From an uncultured Halieaceae bacterium (GTDB lineage: Bacteria > Pseudomonadota > Gammaproteobacteria > Pseudomonadales > Halieaceae), in the NCBI GenBank assembly GCA_913031575.1, contig CAJWEV010000006.1, positions 1 through 64,000 on the forward strand: a stretch of 64,000 nucleotides of DNA, in the 5' to 3' direction. The notes below the pieces were generated by a model, which saw only the letters and a list, made by a program, of their open reading frames with translations, ran no database searches and had not been told where the DNA came from. Positions within the stretch are counted from its first letter, which is position 1, and every line of letters starts with the position of its first letter. A program made the translations under genes and the position numbers. Shown one piece after another: positions 20,304-29,292 of this stretch.

Positions 20304-21020
20304 TTAGTCGTTGAGCAGAATATCTTTGGCTTGATTTATCTTTGCAGCAAGAAAGTCATTACCGCCGCGATCGGGGTGAAGCTTTTGAATTAAACTTCGG
20401 TGTGCCGCGACAATTTCTTCCTCCGTTGCGCCCTCGGTTAGACCCAACGTCGCTAATGCCTCTGTTCTTGAGTTGTCGGCTTTTGCTTCACGTTGCGCCT
20501 CGCCTCGTTCTTCTTCTGCGTCATTTGCCTGCTGCGTTCGCTGATCAATGTAGGCCTGCAACAACTCGGCAGATTCTTCGTCTGCTGTTTGATAATGCTC
20601 TAGCAAGACCTTGAGTTCCTTTGTAGTTAGCTCAGAAAGCAACCAGCCTTTGTGCGGGCCTTCGATAACCTCCCCTTCAATTAGACCACTTGCATGATCC
20701 AAAGTGGCTGAAAGGTGATCGGTTTGAATTGCAGACTGACCCTGTTGAGCGCCCTGTTGCTGTCGCAGCTTGTTGAGGAACGGCAGGGCGCGTATGACCC
20801 ACGGGAGAACCTGCCTCAGGAATACAAATGCACCCGTGATGGCGGCGCCAAGCCAGTGCATTCGACCTGTGGCTGTTAGAAAAATGACCATGACCACCGC
20901 CAAACCAATAAAAAACTTAACGTAGCCCGCGCGTTGCTTGTGTGGCGGCAGACTTCGAATCCGCCAGAGGTAGGATATGGCGATAGCGGAAAGAGCAATG
21001 GCAATGACGACTCGTATCAC
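20304..21020 (-). CDS. Membrane-anchored J-domain (DnaJ-like) protein
   Basis: N-terminal TM segments and C-terminal J domain with HPD: LGLTEGATEEEIVAAHRSLIQKLHPDRGGNDFLAAKINQAKDILL. Confidence 0.9.
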   Translation of the reverse strand: MIRVVIAIALSAIAISYLWRIRSLPPHKQRAGYVKFFIGLAVVMVIFLTATGRMHWLGAAITGAFVFLRQVLPWVIRALPFLNKLRQQQGAQQGQSAIQTDHLSATLDHASGLIEGEVIEGPHKGWLLSELTTKELKVLLEHYQTADEESAELLQAYIDQRTQQANDAEEERGEAQREAKADNSRTEALATLGLTEGATEEEIVAAHRSLIQKLHPDRGGNDFLAAKINQAKDILLND

Positions 21021-21086
21021 GATGATGTCCTTTTAAAACGGCATTATGCTCGTTGAGCGACTGAGGAAGCCTGTTAACCAGTCGCG

Positions 21087-21737
21087 CTACGAGGATAGCT
21101 TGTTCAGCAGCAGTTTATCACTTTCGTGTGGCGAACCTTGCAGTGCCTTACGACCACCTAATACGAACCGCACAGCCGATCTCAATAGCTCCCGCAACCG
21201 ATCTCCACTCGCGTCATCGAGCTGTAAATGGGCACCGTTGGACAGCGCCGCCATGGAAGCGAAGCAGAGCGATGCCGTCGCGTCTCTACCTTCTTGAAAA
21301 AGAAGCAAGGGTCGTTTCGCTAGTCGGCACTGGACCGCGAGCGCGTTGAGGGTGTCAGAATTCTCCTCGCAGGCATCGCCTATGTAGACGATGGCTTTTA
21401 TCGAACTACTGCCCTCGAATTCTGCCAGGGCGTGACGCAACATACGCTCTATCTGTGTAGCCCCTCCCTTACAATAAACAGCATTCAAGGCATCCAGAAG
21501 CGGACCTGGCTGGGTCATCCAGGGCGTGGCCTCGAATTCCATTAGACCTCGAAAGTAGCAAAGCTGCAGCGCGAAGGTGGTATCCTCGGTAGCGATATCA
21601 AACAGAGCCCGATGCATCGATCGTGCGACATGCCAGGTAGGTTCTCTTGAGGCGGTCGCATCTAGAGAAAAAATCAAACGATTTTGCGCATTCGCCGCGC
21701 GCTTGAGCGCACGTGCCTTACTTACGAAGGCCGACAC
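21087..21737 (-). CDS. VWA-domain-like protein
   Basis: RLIFSLDATASREPTW (MIDAS-like DxTxS), GGATQI, VYIGDACEE; adjacent to J-domain gene. GTG start, so the N-terminus is uncertain. Confidence 0.75.
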   Translation of the reverse strand: MSAFVSKARALKRAANAQNRLIFSLDATASREPTWHVARSMHRALFDIATEDTTFALQLCYFRGLMEFEATPWMTQPGPLLDALNAVYCKGGATQIERMLRHALAEFEGSSSIKAIVYIGDACEENSDTLNALAVQCRLAKRPLLLFQEGRDATASLCFASMAALSNGAHLQLDDASGDRLRELLRSAVRFVLGGRKALQGSPHESDKLLLNKLSS

Positions 21738-21814
21738 GTTTCGAGATCGGTTTGCTATTTCCTTGGTGATGCTAGAGCCCTATCCTTTTAAGACGTTGGG
21801 CTGATAGTAGCGGA

Positions 21815-22015
21815 CTAGCGCTCTTTGAGAAGCCCCTGAGCCTCGAGCTCCTTGAGATAGTGCTGACGCGTCTGCAACTCCACAATGGCTGATTGGACGT
21901 CGATCTCGCTTTTGAGGCGAGGCTCTGCCACAGCAATAGCGAGCAGTTTTCTGCTCGACAGATTGCTTGCTGGCGTTTTAGTCGATCTGTTGGGTATGGA
22001 TACGGCAATTGGCAT
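21815..22015 (-). CDS. Small hypothetical protein, 66 aa
   Basis: Short ORF with plausible amphipathic C-terminus, co-directional and upstream of the VWA gene. Competing ORFs overlap it. Confidence 0.35.
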   Translation of the reverse strand: MPIAVSIPNRSTKTPASNLSSRKLLAIAVAEPRLKSEIDVQSAIVELQTRQHYLKELEAQGLLKER

Positions 22016-22151
22016 TCAAATTCTCCCTCGGCTTACCATCTGTCTCGGCCGATGCATTTTTTGTCTAGGCTATAGATATTAGACCCGTTTTATGACAAAA
22101 GTTCAGCGCTATACTCTGCGGTCATGAATTTCTTGTTTATGGGGTTTCGTA

Positions 22152-22811
22152 ATGAACATACTGAATATTCGACGAAAACATGCATTACCCTCAGCTGAAC
22201 AGGCTCTCCCTGGACGACAGCTTGCGATGCCGATTACTCATCATCACACCGTTCTTGGGACTTCGTTGATGGGACCCTTTCCTGAGCATTTGGAAACCGC
22301 GCAGTTTGGTCTCGGATGTTTTTGGGGTGCGGAACGCGTTTTCTGGAAGGTCTCGGGCGTTTACACCACAGCAGTCGGATACGCTGCTGGTTATACCCCT
22401 AACCCTACCTACCAAGAGGTATGTACTGGAAAAACGGGACACAATGAAGTCGTTTTCGTTGTTTTTAACCCTACGATTGTCAGTTACGCCGATCTACTAA
22501 GGGTGTTTTGGGAGAGCCATGACCCGACCCAGGGCATGCGCCAGGGCAATGACTGGGGGACACAATATCGATCCGGTATTTACACGTATTCAGACGCGCA
22601 AGCTGAGGCGGCACAAGTCAGTCGGGACGAGTATGATCATCGACTCAAAGCGGCTGGCTACAAAGGCATCACGACTGAGATTCAAGCGGCATCCGAGTTC
22701 TACTACGCCGAGGAGTATCACCAGCAATATTTGGATAAAAACCCGGCGGGTTATTGCGGTATTGGTGGCACGGGCGTTGCATGCGGTATCGGCACAGGTG
22801 TTACGGCCTAG
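22152..22811 (+). CDS. msrA: Peptide methionine-S-sulfoxide reductase MsrA
   Basis: [13 protein letters not shown] active-site motif; [13 protein letters not shown]-terminal resolving cysteines. Confidence 0.96.
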   Translation: MNILNIRRKHALPSAEQALPGRQLAMPITHHHTVLGTSLMGPFPEHLETAQFGLGCFWGAERVFWKVSGVYTTAVGYAAGYTPNPTYQEVCTGKTGHNEVVFVVFNPTIVSYADLLRVFWESHDPTQGMRQGNDWGTQYRSGIYTYSDAQAEAAQVSRDEYDHRLKAAGYKGITTEIQAASEFYYAEEYHQQYLDKNPAGYCGIGGTGVACGIGTGVTA

Positions 22812-22861
22812 GGCAGTACCGTGGCGGTCGAGACCTTGTCGGTTAGCTAAACCCACTCAAC

Positions 22862-23572
22862 TTAGTAAAGATCACGAGCGAGCACGGCACAGACCGCCGT
22901 ATCGACGCTCATGATGCGATTACCAAGGTGTGCGACTGTCGCACCCAGCGATCGCGCCAATTCGATTTCGTAGTCAATGAAACCACCCTCTGGCCCAACC
23001 AGTAGGCAGCGCTGTTTTTCATCTTCGGTTTGCAGACGATACTCACCACCGGGGTGCGCTATGACCAGGTCGCGCTCCGCTGCGATGCTCGACAGTGAGT
23101 CTTCTATAAACGGTTTGAAGCGCCGGTGTTCGGTAACGACGGGAAGTATCGTGTCACCCGCTCGCTCTAAACCTTGGATGAGCGCGGACTCTACCTTGCC
23201 TTTTTTTAGGAGAGGTGATTGCCAGAAGCTTTTCTCGACTCGGTAAGAGTGGATAAGATGAAGTTCATCGACGCCAAACTCGGCCACTGTCCGCAGTATT
23301 CGGCGAAGCATCTTTGGACGCGGTAAGGCCAGCACGAGTCGTGTTGGATGGCGCGTTGGCGGCGACTCGGTCAACGCTACATCGAGTTGGACTATTGCTG
23401 AATCAATGGCGGTAACGGTCCCGATGCCCTTATGGCCATTAATCAACCCAACTCGCAGCGATTGTCCCAATGCAGGTTGAATGACGTTTATGACGTGTTG
23501 CGCCCGATAGTCGTTTAGACGGACCGAATGCTCGTCAGTCCAATCGCTCTCTCGCAATAGGATAATATTCAT
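22862..23572 (-). CDS. rsmE: 16S rRNA (uracil1498-N3)-methyltransferase RsmE
   Basis: RsmE/SPOUT motifs LVGPEGGFIDYEIELA and LGNRIMSVDTAVCAVLA; ATG at 23570-23572. Confidence 0.93.
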   Translation of the reverse strand: MNIILLRESDWTDEHSVRLNDYRAQHVINVIQPALGQSLRVGLINGHKGIGTVTAIDSAIVQLDVALTESPPTRHPTRLVLALPRPKMLRRILRTVAEFGVDELHLIHSYRVEKSFWQSPLLKKGKVESALIQGLERAGDTILPVVTEHRRFKPFIEDSLSSIAAERDLVIAHPGGEYRLQTEDEKQRCLLVGPEGGFIDYEIELARSLGATVAHLGNRIMSVDTAVCAVLARDLY

Positions 23573-23582
23573 GGCCGCCGGT

Positions 23583-23774
23583 TTACGCCGCCCAGAGGTC
23601 GTAATCGTCAGCATCAACAACGCGTCGACTGACGATGTCTCCGGGCTTCAAATTCGCGGTTTGGGCAATGTAGACCACACCATCGAGTCGCAACTGCTTA
23701 AGCGCGCGCTCTGAGTCAACGAGTGCCGTTGGCCAGCCCCAAGAGAGGAGGCCCACTTTTTGCGGATGTGACAT
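23583..23774 (-). CDS. Mini-RimO-like ORF: N-terminal tip plus C-terminal TRAM end of ribosomal protein S12 methylthiotransferase, internally deleted
   Basis: MSHPQKVGLLSWGWPTALVDSERALKQLRLDGVVYIAQTANLKPGDIVSRRVVDADDYDLWAA*. First half matches the RimO N-terminus ([28 protein letters not shown]); second half matches the RimO C-terminus ([33 protein letters not shown]). Confidence 0.72.
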   Translation of the reverse strand: MSHPQKVGLLSWGWPTALVDSERALKQLRLDGVVYIAQTANLKPGDIVSRRVVDADDYDLWAA

Positions 23775-23810
23775 GACGATCAGTCCCAAAAAAACAGGAC
23801 GGGAAGTATC

Positions 23811-24407
23811 TCACAGCGTTAGGTTTCGTTCGCTACCGAAGGTACGGATCGGTAATTGTCCGCGCAATCGCTTGAGTAAATCCTCTGCCTCATCTTTATT
23901 GAGGAATTCCCCCAAACTGGTTCTTGTTTCTTTATTGTGAAGCCATAGCGCTGGCCCTTCCCACTGGTGTTTCGCTGTAATGACATTCAACGCAGTGTCA
24001 TCACGTTCCCAAAGCCAGGTTTTCTTTGGCAAAAAATAGCCTTTCTCAATCTTGACGCTACTGTCGGAAACGGTCACTACCTGTCGGTACTCAAGGTTCC
24101 AGTTGACGTAATACAGCGCAGCTGAAAGTGCGATGAGCTCGGCACCCGCAAACGGGAGTATCGGCCACGCTCCAAGAAGCGTGAAACCAATCGCTGCACC
24201 GAGTGATGGAATGGATATGGCAATCAGTACGTAGAGATTGGCACGCCAAGTTGAGCTTTTGTTCGGCTTTACCACAATGACTCTGGCGTCGCTCTCTGTA
24301 AATTCGTCAATCACTTCGCTTCCTTGCGGTGCGGAATCACCTGGCTCTAAATTCCAAACGGTATCGGGGAAAAGGCCGAAAGCCAATTGCCTGTTGAGGG
24401 CGCGCAC
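23811..24407 (-). CDS. DUF2244 family membrane protein (start uncertain; overlaps upstream gene)
   Basis: Two central TM helices and flanking domains resembling DUF2244 proteins (VTVSDSSVKIEKGYF...). Confidence 0.7.
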   Translation of the reverse strand: MRALNRQLAFGLFPDTVWNLEPGDSAPQGSEVIDEFTESDARVIVVKPNKSSTWRANLYVLIAISIPSLGAAIGFTLLGAWPILPFAGAELIALSAALYYVNWNLEYRQVVTVSDSSVKIEKGYFLPKKTWLWERDDTALNVITAKHQWEGPALWLHNKETRTSLGEFLNKDEAEDLLKRLRGQLPIRTFGSERNLTL

Positions 24408-25045
24408 AACTTGAGTCGTGTGGAATGAAGTAGCAGGCGATCGGAGGCCTCCAACGCTTCGGGATGGGCGTACATATCGCAGCCAATAATCGGATGTCCC
24501 AGAGACTGCATGTGGATGCGCAACTGATGCGAGCGGCCTGTTACAGGTTTTAATTTGACCAAGCTTCGGTTGGTAGCCCGCTTCAGTACCTTAAAGTAGG
24601 TTAACGCGTGCTTGCCGCGTTTCTCACAGATTATTTGTTTGGGTCGGTTGGGCCAGTCGGTTGCGATGGGCAGTTCGATTGAGCCCTTGTCCTCTGCTAC
24701 CTCTCCCCACACAATCGCGGTATACACTTTTTCGATCTGGCGCCTCTGGAATTGCCGAGCCAGCTCGGAGAGGCTTTCGCGGCGTTTTGGGACCACCATG
24801 AGGCCCGAGGTATCCAAGTCTAGACGGTGAACAGCCTGTGCACCGGGGTATCGGAGTTGTAGTCGTTTGATCAAACTGTCGTGATTGAGTGGGTGTCTGC
24901 CGGGGACACTTAGTAAATGATGCGGCTTGTCGACCAGCAGTAGGTCAGTGTCTTCATAAATGAGATGGATTGGTGCTTGGCTGTGTGGAACGAGATAGGG
25001 CGGTAACTCGTCGATTGAATCGTTTGTCTGAGCTGATTTACTCAC
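24347..25045 (-). CDS. RluA-family pseudouridine synthase
   Basis: Catalytic HRLDLDTSGLMV motif; PVTGRSHQLRIHMQSLGHPIIGCDMY. Confidence 0.93.
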   Translation of the reverse strand: MSKSAQTNDSIDELPPYLVPHSQAPIHLIYEDTDLLLVDKPHHLLSVPGRHPLNHDSLIKRLQLRYPGAQAVHRLDLDTSGLMVVPKRRESLSELARQFQRRQIEKVYTAIVWGEVAEDKGSIELPIATDWPNRPKQIICEKRGKHALTYFKVLKRATNRSLVKLKPVTGRSHQLRIHMQSLGHPIIGCDMYAHPEALEASDRLLLHSTRLKLCAPSTGNWLSAFSPIPFGI

Positions 25046-25809
25046 TCGGAGGCCAGGGCGGTCAGTGCCTCTGCGTAGCGTTTGACGCTCTCCGCAAAGC
25101 CAAACCGCAGTGCATCCACTGTCAGCGCATGTCCAATGGACACCTCAAGCAAATGCGGGATGTTGAATTTGGGGAGGTTCACTAAATTCAAGTCATGCCC
25201 GGCGTTTACGCCCAAGCCTGCGGCGTGTGCAGCCGCTGCAGACTGAGAGAACCGATCGAGTACCCGGGCGTAATCGCCTGCGGCAAACGCCACTGCATAG
25301 GATTCGGTGTATAGCTCGACACGGTGGGCGCCGATCGCTGCTGCCAAGGCCATGTCTTCCGGCTCCGGATCCATGAACAAACTTACCCGGCAGCCCCAGT
25401 CTTTTAGCTGAGCGATAATAGGTGCCAGTCGATCACCGTCTTTGCGCAAGTCGAAGCCATGATCTGAGGTCAGTTGGGCATTACCATCAGGCACTAGAGT
25501 CGCCTGTGCTGGACGCGTCGCATCAATCAAAGCCATAAAGCCTGGGTAGTCAGAGATGCCCGCTCGATCGCTGGCTATAGGATCAGCAAATGGGTTGCCC
25601 TCAATATTGAACTCGACATCGATAGATTGCGCTAAAGCAAGGCAATCACTGACACGGATATGTCGCTGATCGGGCCTCGGATGCACTGTAATACCACCTG
25701 CGCCTGCTGCAATAGCGACGGCGGCAAATTCGACAGGTGAAGGGGAGGTCGTGTCGCGCGAGTTTCGAATGAGTGCGATTTTATTAAGATTAACGCTTAG
25801 AACCGTCAT
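25042..25809 (-). CDS. pdxJ: Pyridoxine 5'-phosphate synthase PdxJ
   Basis: LSVNLNKIALIRNSRDTTSPSPVEFA..AGAGGITVHPRPDQRHI; GLGVNAGHDLNLVNLP. Confidence 0.95.
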   Translation of the reverse strand: MTVLSVNLNKIALIRNSRDTTSPSPVEFAAVAIAAGAGGITVHPRPDQRHIRVSDCLALAQSIDVEFNIEGNPFADPIASDRAGISDYPGFMALIDATRPAQATLVPDGNAQLTSDHGFDLRKDGDRLAPIIAQLKDWGCRVSLFMDPEPEDMALAAAIGAHRVELYTESYAVAFAAGDYARVLDRFSQSAAAAHAAGLGVNAGHDLNLVNLPKFNIPHLLEVSIGHALTVDALRFGFAESVKRYAEALTALASE

Positions 25810-26402
25810 GGTGATACGCGCGTCACCCTCAGTAACATTATTGGATCCAGTGGTACGTTCTGCAATGGCATCTGGCCTTCGTCTGTCTTACCCACAGCGT
25901 TACCTGTGGGCGTGGAAGCCATGAAATCGACGATGCGCATACCCGTAATCACCTCACCAAAGACCGTGTATCCTGGTTTGAAAGGTGTCCAGTCGAGTCG
26001 AGGATTATTCCTTTGATTGATGAAAAACTGACTGCCAGCTGAATCCGGGTCGCTGGTGCGCGCCATAGCCAATGTGCCGCGATCGTTGTGCACCCGGTTT
26101 TTCGACTCATTGATGACTTTGCGCTCGGTTTTCTTCTGTTTTAGATCAACATCAAAACCACCGCCTTGAACCATGAAGTTGTCAATTACCCGATGAAAGA
26201 TCGTGTTTTCATAGAAGCCTTCATCGACATGAGCAAGAAAGTTTTCGACTGTTTTTGGGGCTTTATCAGCAAAGAGCACAACGGTGATAGTGCCCTCACT
26301 GGTTTCAAGCTTAACAATAGGATTCTCTGCTAGCGCTGATGAGCTAACAACAATCAGGGTGAGGCTCAGCAAGTACTTTACGAGCGTATTGAGATAGGTC
26401 AC
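25806..26402 (-). CDS. Periplasmic cyclophilin-type peptidylprolyl isomerase
   Basis: Signal peptide; FHRVIDNFMVQGGGF; GSQFFINQRNN. Confidence 0.94.
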   Translation of the reverse strand: MTYLNTLVKYLLSLTLIVVSSSALAENPIVKLETSEGTITVVLFADKAPKTVENFLAHVDEGFYENTIFHRVIDNFMVQGGGFDVDLKQKKTERKVINESKNRVHNDRGTLAMARTSDPDSAGSQFFINQRNNPRLDWTPFKPGYTVFGEVITGMRIVDFMASTPTGNAVGKTDEGQMPLQNVPLDPIMLLRVTRVSP

Positions 26403-26420
26403 TTCGGTATCCTTTAACAG

Positions 26421-27128
26421 TTATCGCCAGCCGTCATTGCGTCGGCGCTTGATAGTGAGTCGAGGGATGAGTAATGCGACGGCAATCCCTGCCAGCAGGG
26501 ACAGCACGCCCTCAAGCCGTTGTTTGTTTGCGACGCGATCCTCTAGACGAGCATTTTCAAGTTTGAGCAGGTCGTTGCGCGCGCTGGCATCCTCCAATTT
26601 ACCGGTCAACTGCTTGGTCAATTGGTCAAGCTGAATCGCATTTGCCGAGATTCGTTTGATCTCGGCGAGCTCAGCACGTGTTTCCGCGAGTGCTACAGCG
26701 GTTGAGCTCATATCAGAGTCGCTGGAGCTTAATTGCTCCATGGCCTCATCGAGGTTTTGCTGGATCGTCGCTACCCGTTCCTGACTCGCCGCCAGTTCAG
26801 CCTCTACTGCATTGAGCTGATTTGCGCGAGGTATATCTTTTTGCAGGTACTGCGCCCTCAGATAGCCGCGTGTACCACCCCTGGTTTCAACCTCGGCCCA
26901 AACGCCATCCTCAGTGGTCCCGAAGAAGTTCACCTCAGTGCCCGAGGGGAGGCCTTTATTGATGATTCGATAGTCGCCTCCAGGGCCTGTTCGGATTGGC
27001 GTAAAAATCAGATCCGTGACGTAGCGGGTCTCTCTCTCTCTGGGTACGTCGCTGGCTTCCTGCGCCAGTCCGCTTCCAGACGTCAGTATTGCCAAGCTAC
27101 TGAGTAGAGTTATTCCAAAAATTCGCAT
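26421..27128 (-). CDS. SH3-domain protein, TIGR04211-like (signal peptide, SH3b, coiled coil, C-terminal TM)
   Basis: Signal peptide, SH3b-like region, long coiled coil, C-terminal TM plus basic tail (IPRLTIKRRRNDGWR). Confidence 0.82.
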   Translation of the reverse strand: MRIFGITLLSSLAILTSGSGLAQEASDVPRERETRYVTDLIFTPIRTGPGGDYRIINKGLPSGTEVNFFGTTEDGVWAEVETRGGTRGYLRAQYLQKDIPRANQLNAVEAELAASQERVATIQQNLDEAMEQLSSSDSDMSSTAVALAETRAELAEIKRISANAIQLDQLTKQLTGKLEDASARNDLLKLENARLEDRVANKQRLEGVLSLLAGIAVALLIPRLTIKRRRNDGWR

Positions 27129-27150
27129 AGGTTGATCGCCCCCAAAGACC

Positions 27151-27792
27151 CTAAAAGGTTTTTGTTGTGTCGTTATCGTCGGCGCTGTCGGCTTCACTCA
27201 AGTAGGGTCCCATGATAATGCCAATCACTATTGCCCAAAGCACGGTGAACAGTACAGCAGACCAGAGTTTGTATGTTACCCATGTATCGATGGAGAAGTT
27301 ATAGGCCACATATAGGTTCAGGGCACCTACCATAAAAAAGTAAAAGGTTGATGCAATGGTCACGCGGTTCCATACCCGTTTTGGCATCTCTATATCGTTG
27401 GGCACTATCGCTTGAAAAAGACTTTTTCCGCGTACTACATGCCATACCACACAAACGCTTGCCAGTACCCAGTTAAACACGGTGGGTTTCCAGAAAATAA
27501 ACACGGGATCCCGCAGTAAGACTGTCGCTCCGCCGAAAAGGATAACAGCGCCGGCAACACCCAGTAGTCGCTTCTCAACAGAACCCCACACCAGCTTGAC
27601 GACCAGAACCTGCACCACTGTCGCAAGGATCAAGGCGATGGTGGCAGTGTAGATGCCATCAAAGGTGTACTCCGAGCTGCCAAGTCTCAGCGTCGTACCT
27701 GACATTTGATGGACGATGAAAAAAATGATCAGCGGTAAGAATTCTAGGAGTTGCTTCATGTTGGCTCTGGTACGATAGGACTCTGTATTCAT
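27151..27792 (-). CDS. yciB: Inner-membrane septation protein YciB/IspZ (start may be 27759)
   Basis: MKQLLEFLPLIIFFIV; FGGATVLLRDPVFIFWKPTVFNWVLA. Confidence 0.93.
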   Translation of the reverse strand: MNTESYRTRANMKQLLEFLPLIIFFIVHQMSGTTLRLGSSEYTFDGIYTATIALILATVVQVLVVKLVWGSVEKRLLGVAGAVILFGGATVLLRDPVFIFWKPTVFNWVLASVCVVWHVVRGKSLFQAIVPNDIEMPKRVWNRVTIASTFYFFMVGALNLYVAYNFSIDTWVTYKLWSAVLFTVLWAIVIGIIMGPYLSEADSADDNDTTKTF

Positions 27793-27824
27793 TACGAGCC
27801 GCTCAGGCTGCAAGTGTAGTAATT

Positions 27825-28661
27825 GTGATCGTCGACTTCCACACTCATTCTCTCGCATCCGATGGCGCCTTGGCGCCACTGGAGCTATTGCGGCGTGCGA
27901 AGGCGGCTGGCGTGCATCAATTTGCACTGACTGATCACGACACTATGGCGGGGTACCTGTCGGTCAGGCACACGAATGAAGCCAGCGAGGTGGGGCTCAT
28001 TTCGGGAGTCGAATTGTCCTGTCGGTGGGCATCCACGACGTTGCATGTTGTGGGGCTGAATTTTGATGCCGATGCACCGCAAATGATCACCATGGTCGAA
28101 CAATTAACGCAGGCACGCGAGGAGAGAGCCGAAAAAATTTCAAAACGTCTTGCGGGTTTGGGTATTGATGGTGCATTGAAAGGTGCCAAAAAGATTGCAA
28201 ATGAGAGTCAAATTGGGCGGCCGCATTTCGCCACCTGGATGGCGGAGGCGGGCGCTGTGGACTCGGCTACCGAGGCTTTCGATAAGTATCTGGGCGCTGG
28301 AAAAATAGGGGATGTCAAAATGTTCTGGCCACCCTTGTGTGACGTTGTTCAGGCGATCAGCCAAGCAGGTGGTGTGGCAATTCTCGCTCATCCTCTGAAA
28401 TATCGACTGACGGGCATGAAGCTTCGCGCGCTGATCAGCGATTTCAAAGCGGCGGGTGGGGGTGCAATCGAGGTGTTGAACGGTCGTCAGCCCGAGACCG
28501 ATCTAAAACGCTTAAGTCAGTTAGCTGAAGGTAGCGGGTTGATGTGCTCTGTCGGCTCCGATTTTCATCGGGATTTCGAGTATGGCCCGAAGCTTGGTAT
28601 CGATGTCGAACGCCTACCCGACGGCCTTTATGTCTGGCATGCAATGGAGGTCGCGGCATGA
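27825..28661 (+). CDS. PHP-domain phosphoesterase (YciV/RNase AM-like)
   Basis: VDFHTHSLASDGALAPLELLRRA; ALTDHDT; VGSDFH; GTG start. Confidence 0.9.
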   Translation: MIVDFHTHSLASDGALAPLELLRRAKAAGVHQFALTDHDTMAGYLSVRHTNEASEVGLISGVELSCRWASTTLHVVGLNFDADAPQMITMVEQLTQAREERAEKISKRLAGLGIDGALKGAKKIANESQIGRPHFATWMAEAGAVDSATEAFDKYLGAGKIGDVKMFWPPLCDVVQAISQAGGVAILAHPLKYRLTGMKLRALISDFKAAGGGAIEVLNGRQPETDLKRLSQLAEGSGLMCSVGSDFHRDFEYGPKLGIDVERLPDGLYVWHAMEVAA

Positions 28662-29278
28662 GCCAGTTTTTCTCTATACACCCCGAGACGCCACAGGGGC
28701 GATTAATCAATCAAGCAGTCGAGATTCTCCAGTCTGGCGGCGTTATTGCTTACCCAACCGATTCTGCTTATGCCCTTGGCTGCCGGCTCGATAACAAGTC
28801 GGGTGCTGAGCGTATAAAGCAGATTCGCAAGTTGGAAGATGACCACAACTTCACGCTGGTGTGTCAGGACCTATCGGAGCTGTCGCGTTACGCGCGGGTC
28901 GATAATGCGGCGTATCGGCAAATCAAGCATTCAACGCCCGGGCCTTACACATTTATTTTCGAAGCCAGCAAAGAGGTGCCGCGCCGTCTAATGAATCCGA
29001 AGCGCAAAACCATTGGTCTACGCGTTCCGGACAATGCTATCGCTCAAGCTCTGCTGCAGGATCTGGGCGAGCCCCTCATGTCAGTGACTCTTTTACTGCC
29101 TGGAGATGACTATCCGCTAAGCGATCCGTACGATATACGCATGACGCTCGAGCGGGACGTTGATTTGGTGATTGACGGGGGTTACTGCGGTTTAGACCCA
29201 ACGTCGGTGATCGATATGAGTGGCGACGAAACACAAGTTCTAAGACAGGGCTTGGGTGATACGACAGACTTTCCTTAG
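28658..29278 (+). CDS. yciO: YciO/Sua5/YrdC family protein
   Basis: GGVIAYPTDSAYALGCRLDNKSGAERIKQIRKLEDDHNFTLVC; ATGA overlap with the PHP gene. Confidence 0.92.
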   Translation: MSQFFSIHPETPQGRLINQAVEILQSGGVIAYPTDSAYALGCRLDNKSGAERIKQIRKLEDDHNFTLVCQDLSELSRYARVDNAAYRQIKHSTPGPYTFIFEASKEVPRRLMNPKRKTIGLRVPDNAIAQALLQDLGEPLMSVTLLLPGDDYPLSDPYDIRMTLERDVDLVIDGGYCGLDPTSVIDMSGDETQVLRQGLGDTTDFP

Positions 29279-29292
29279 GTTCTCGGATTGAC

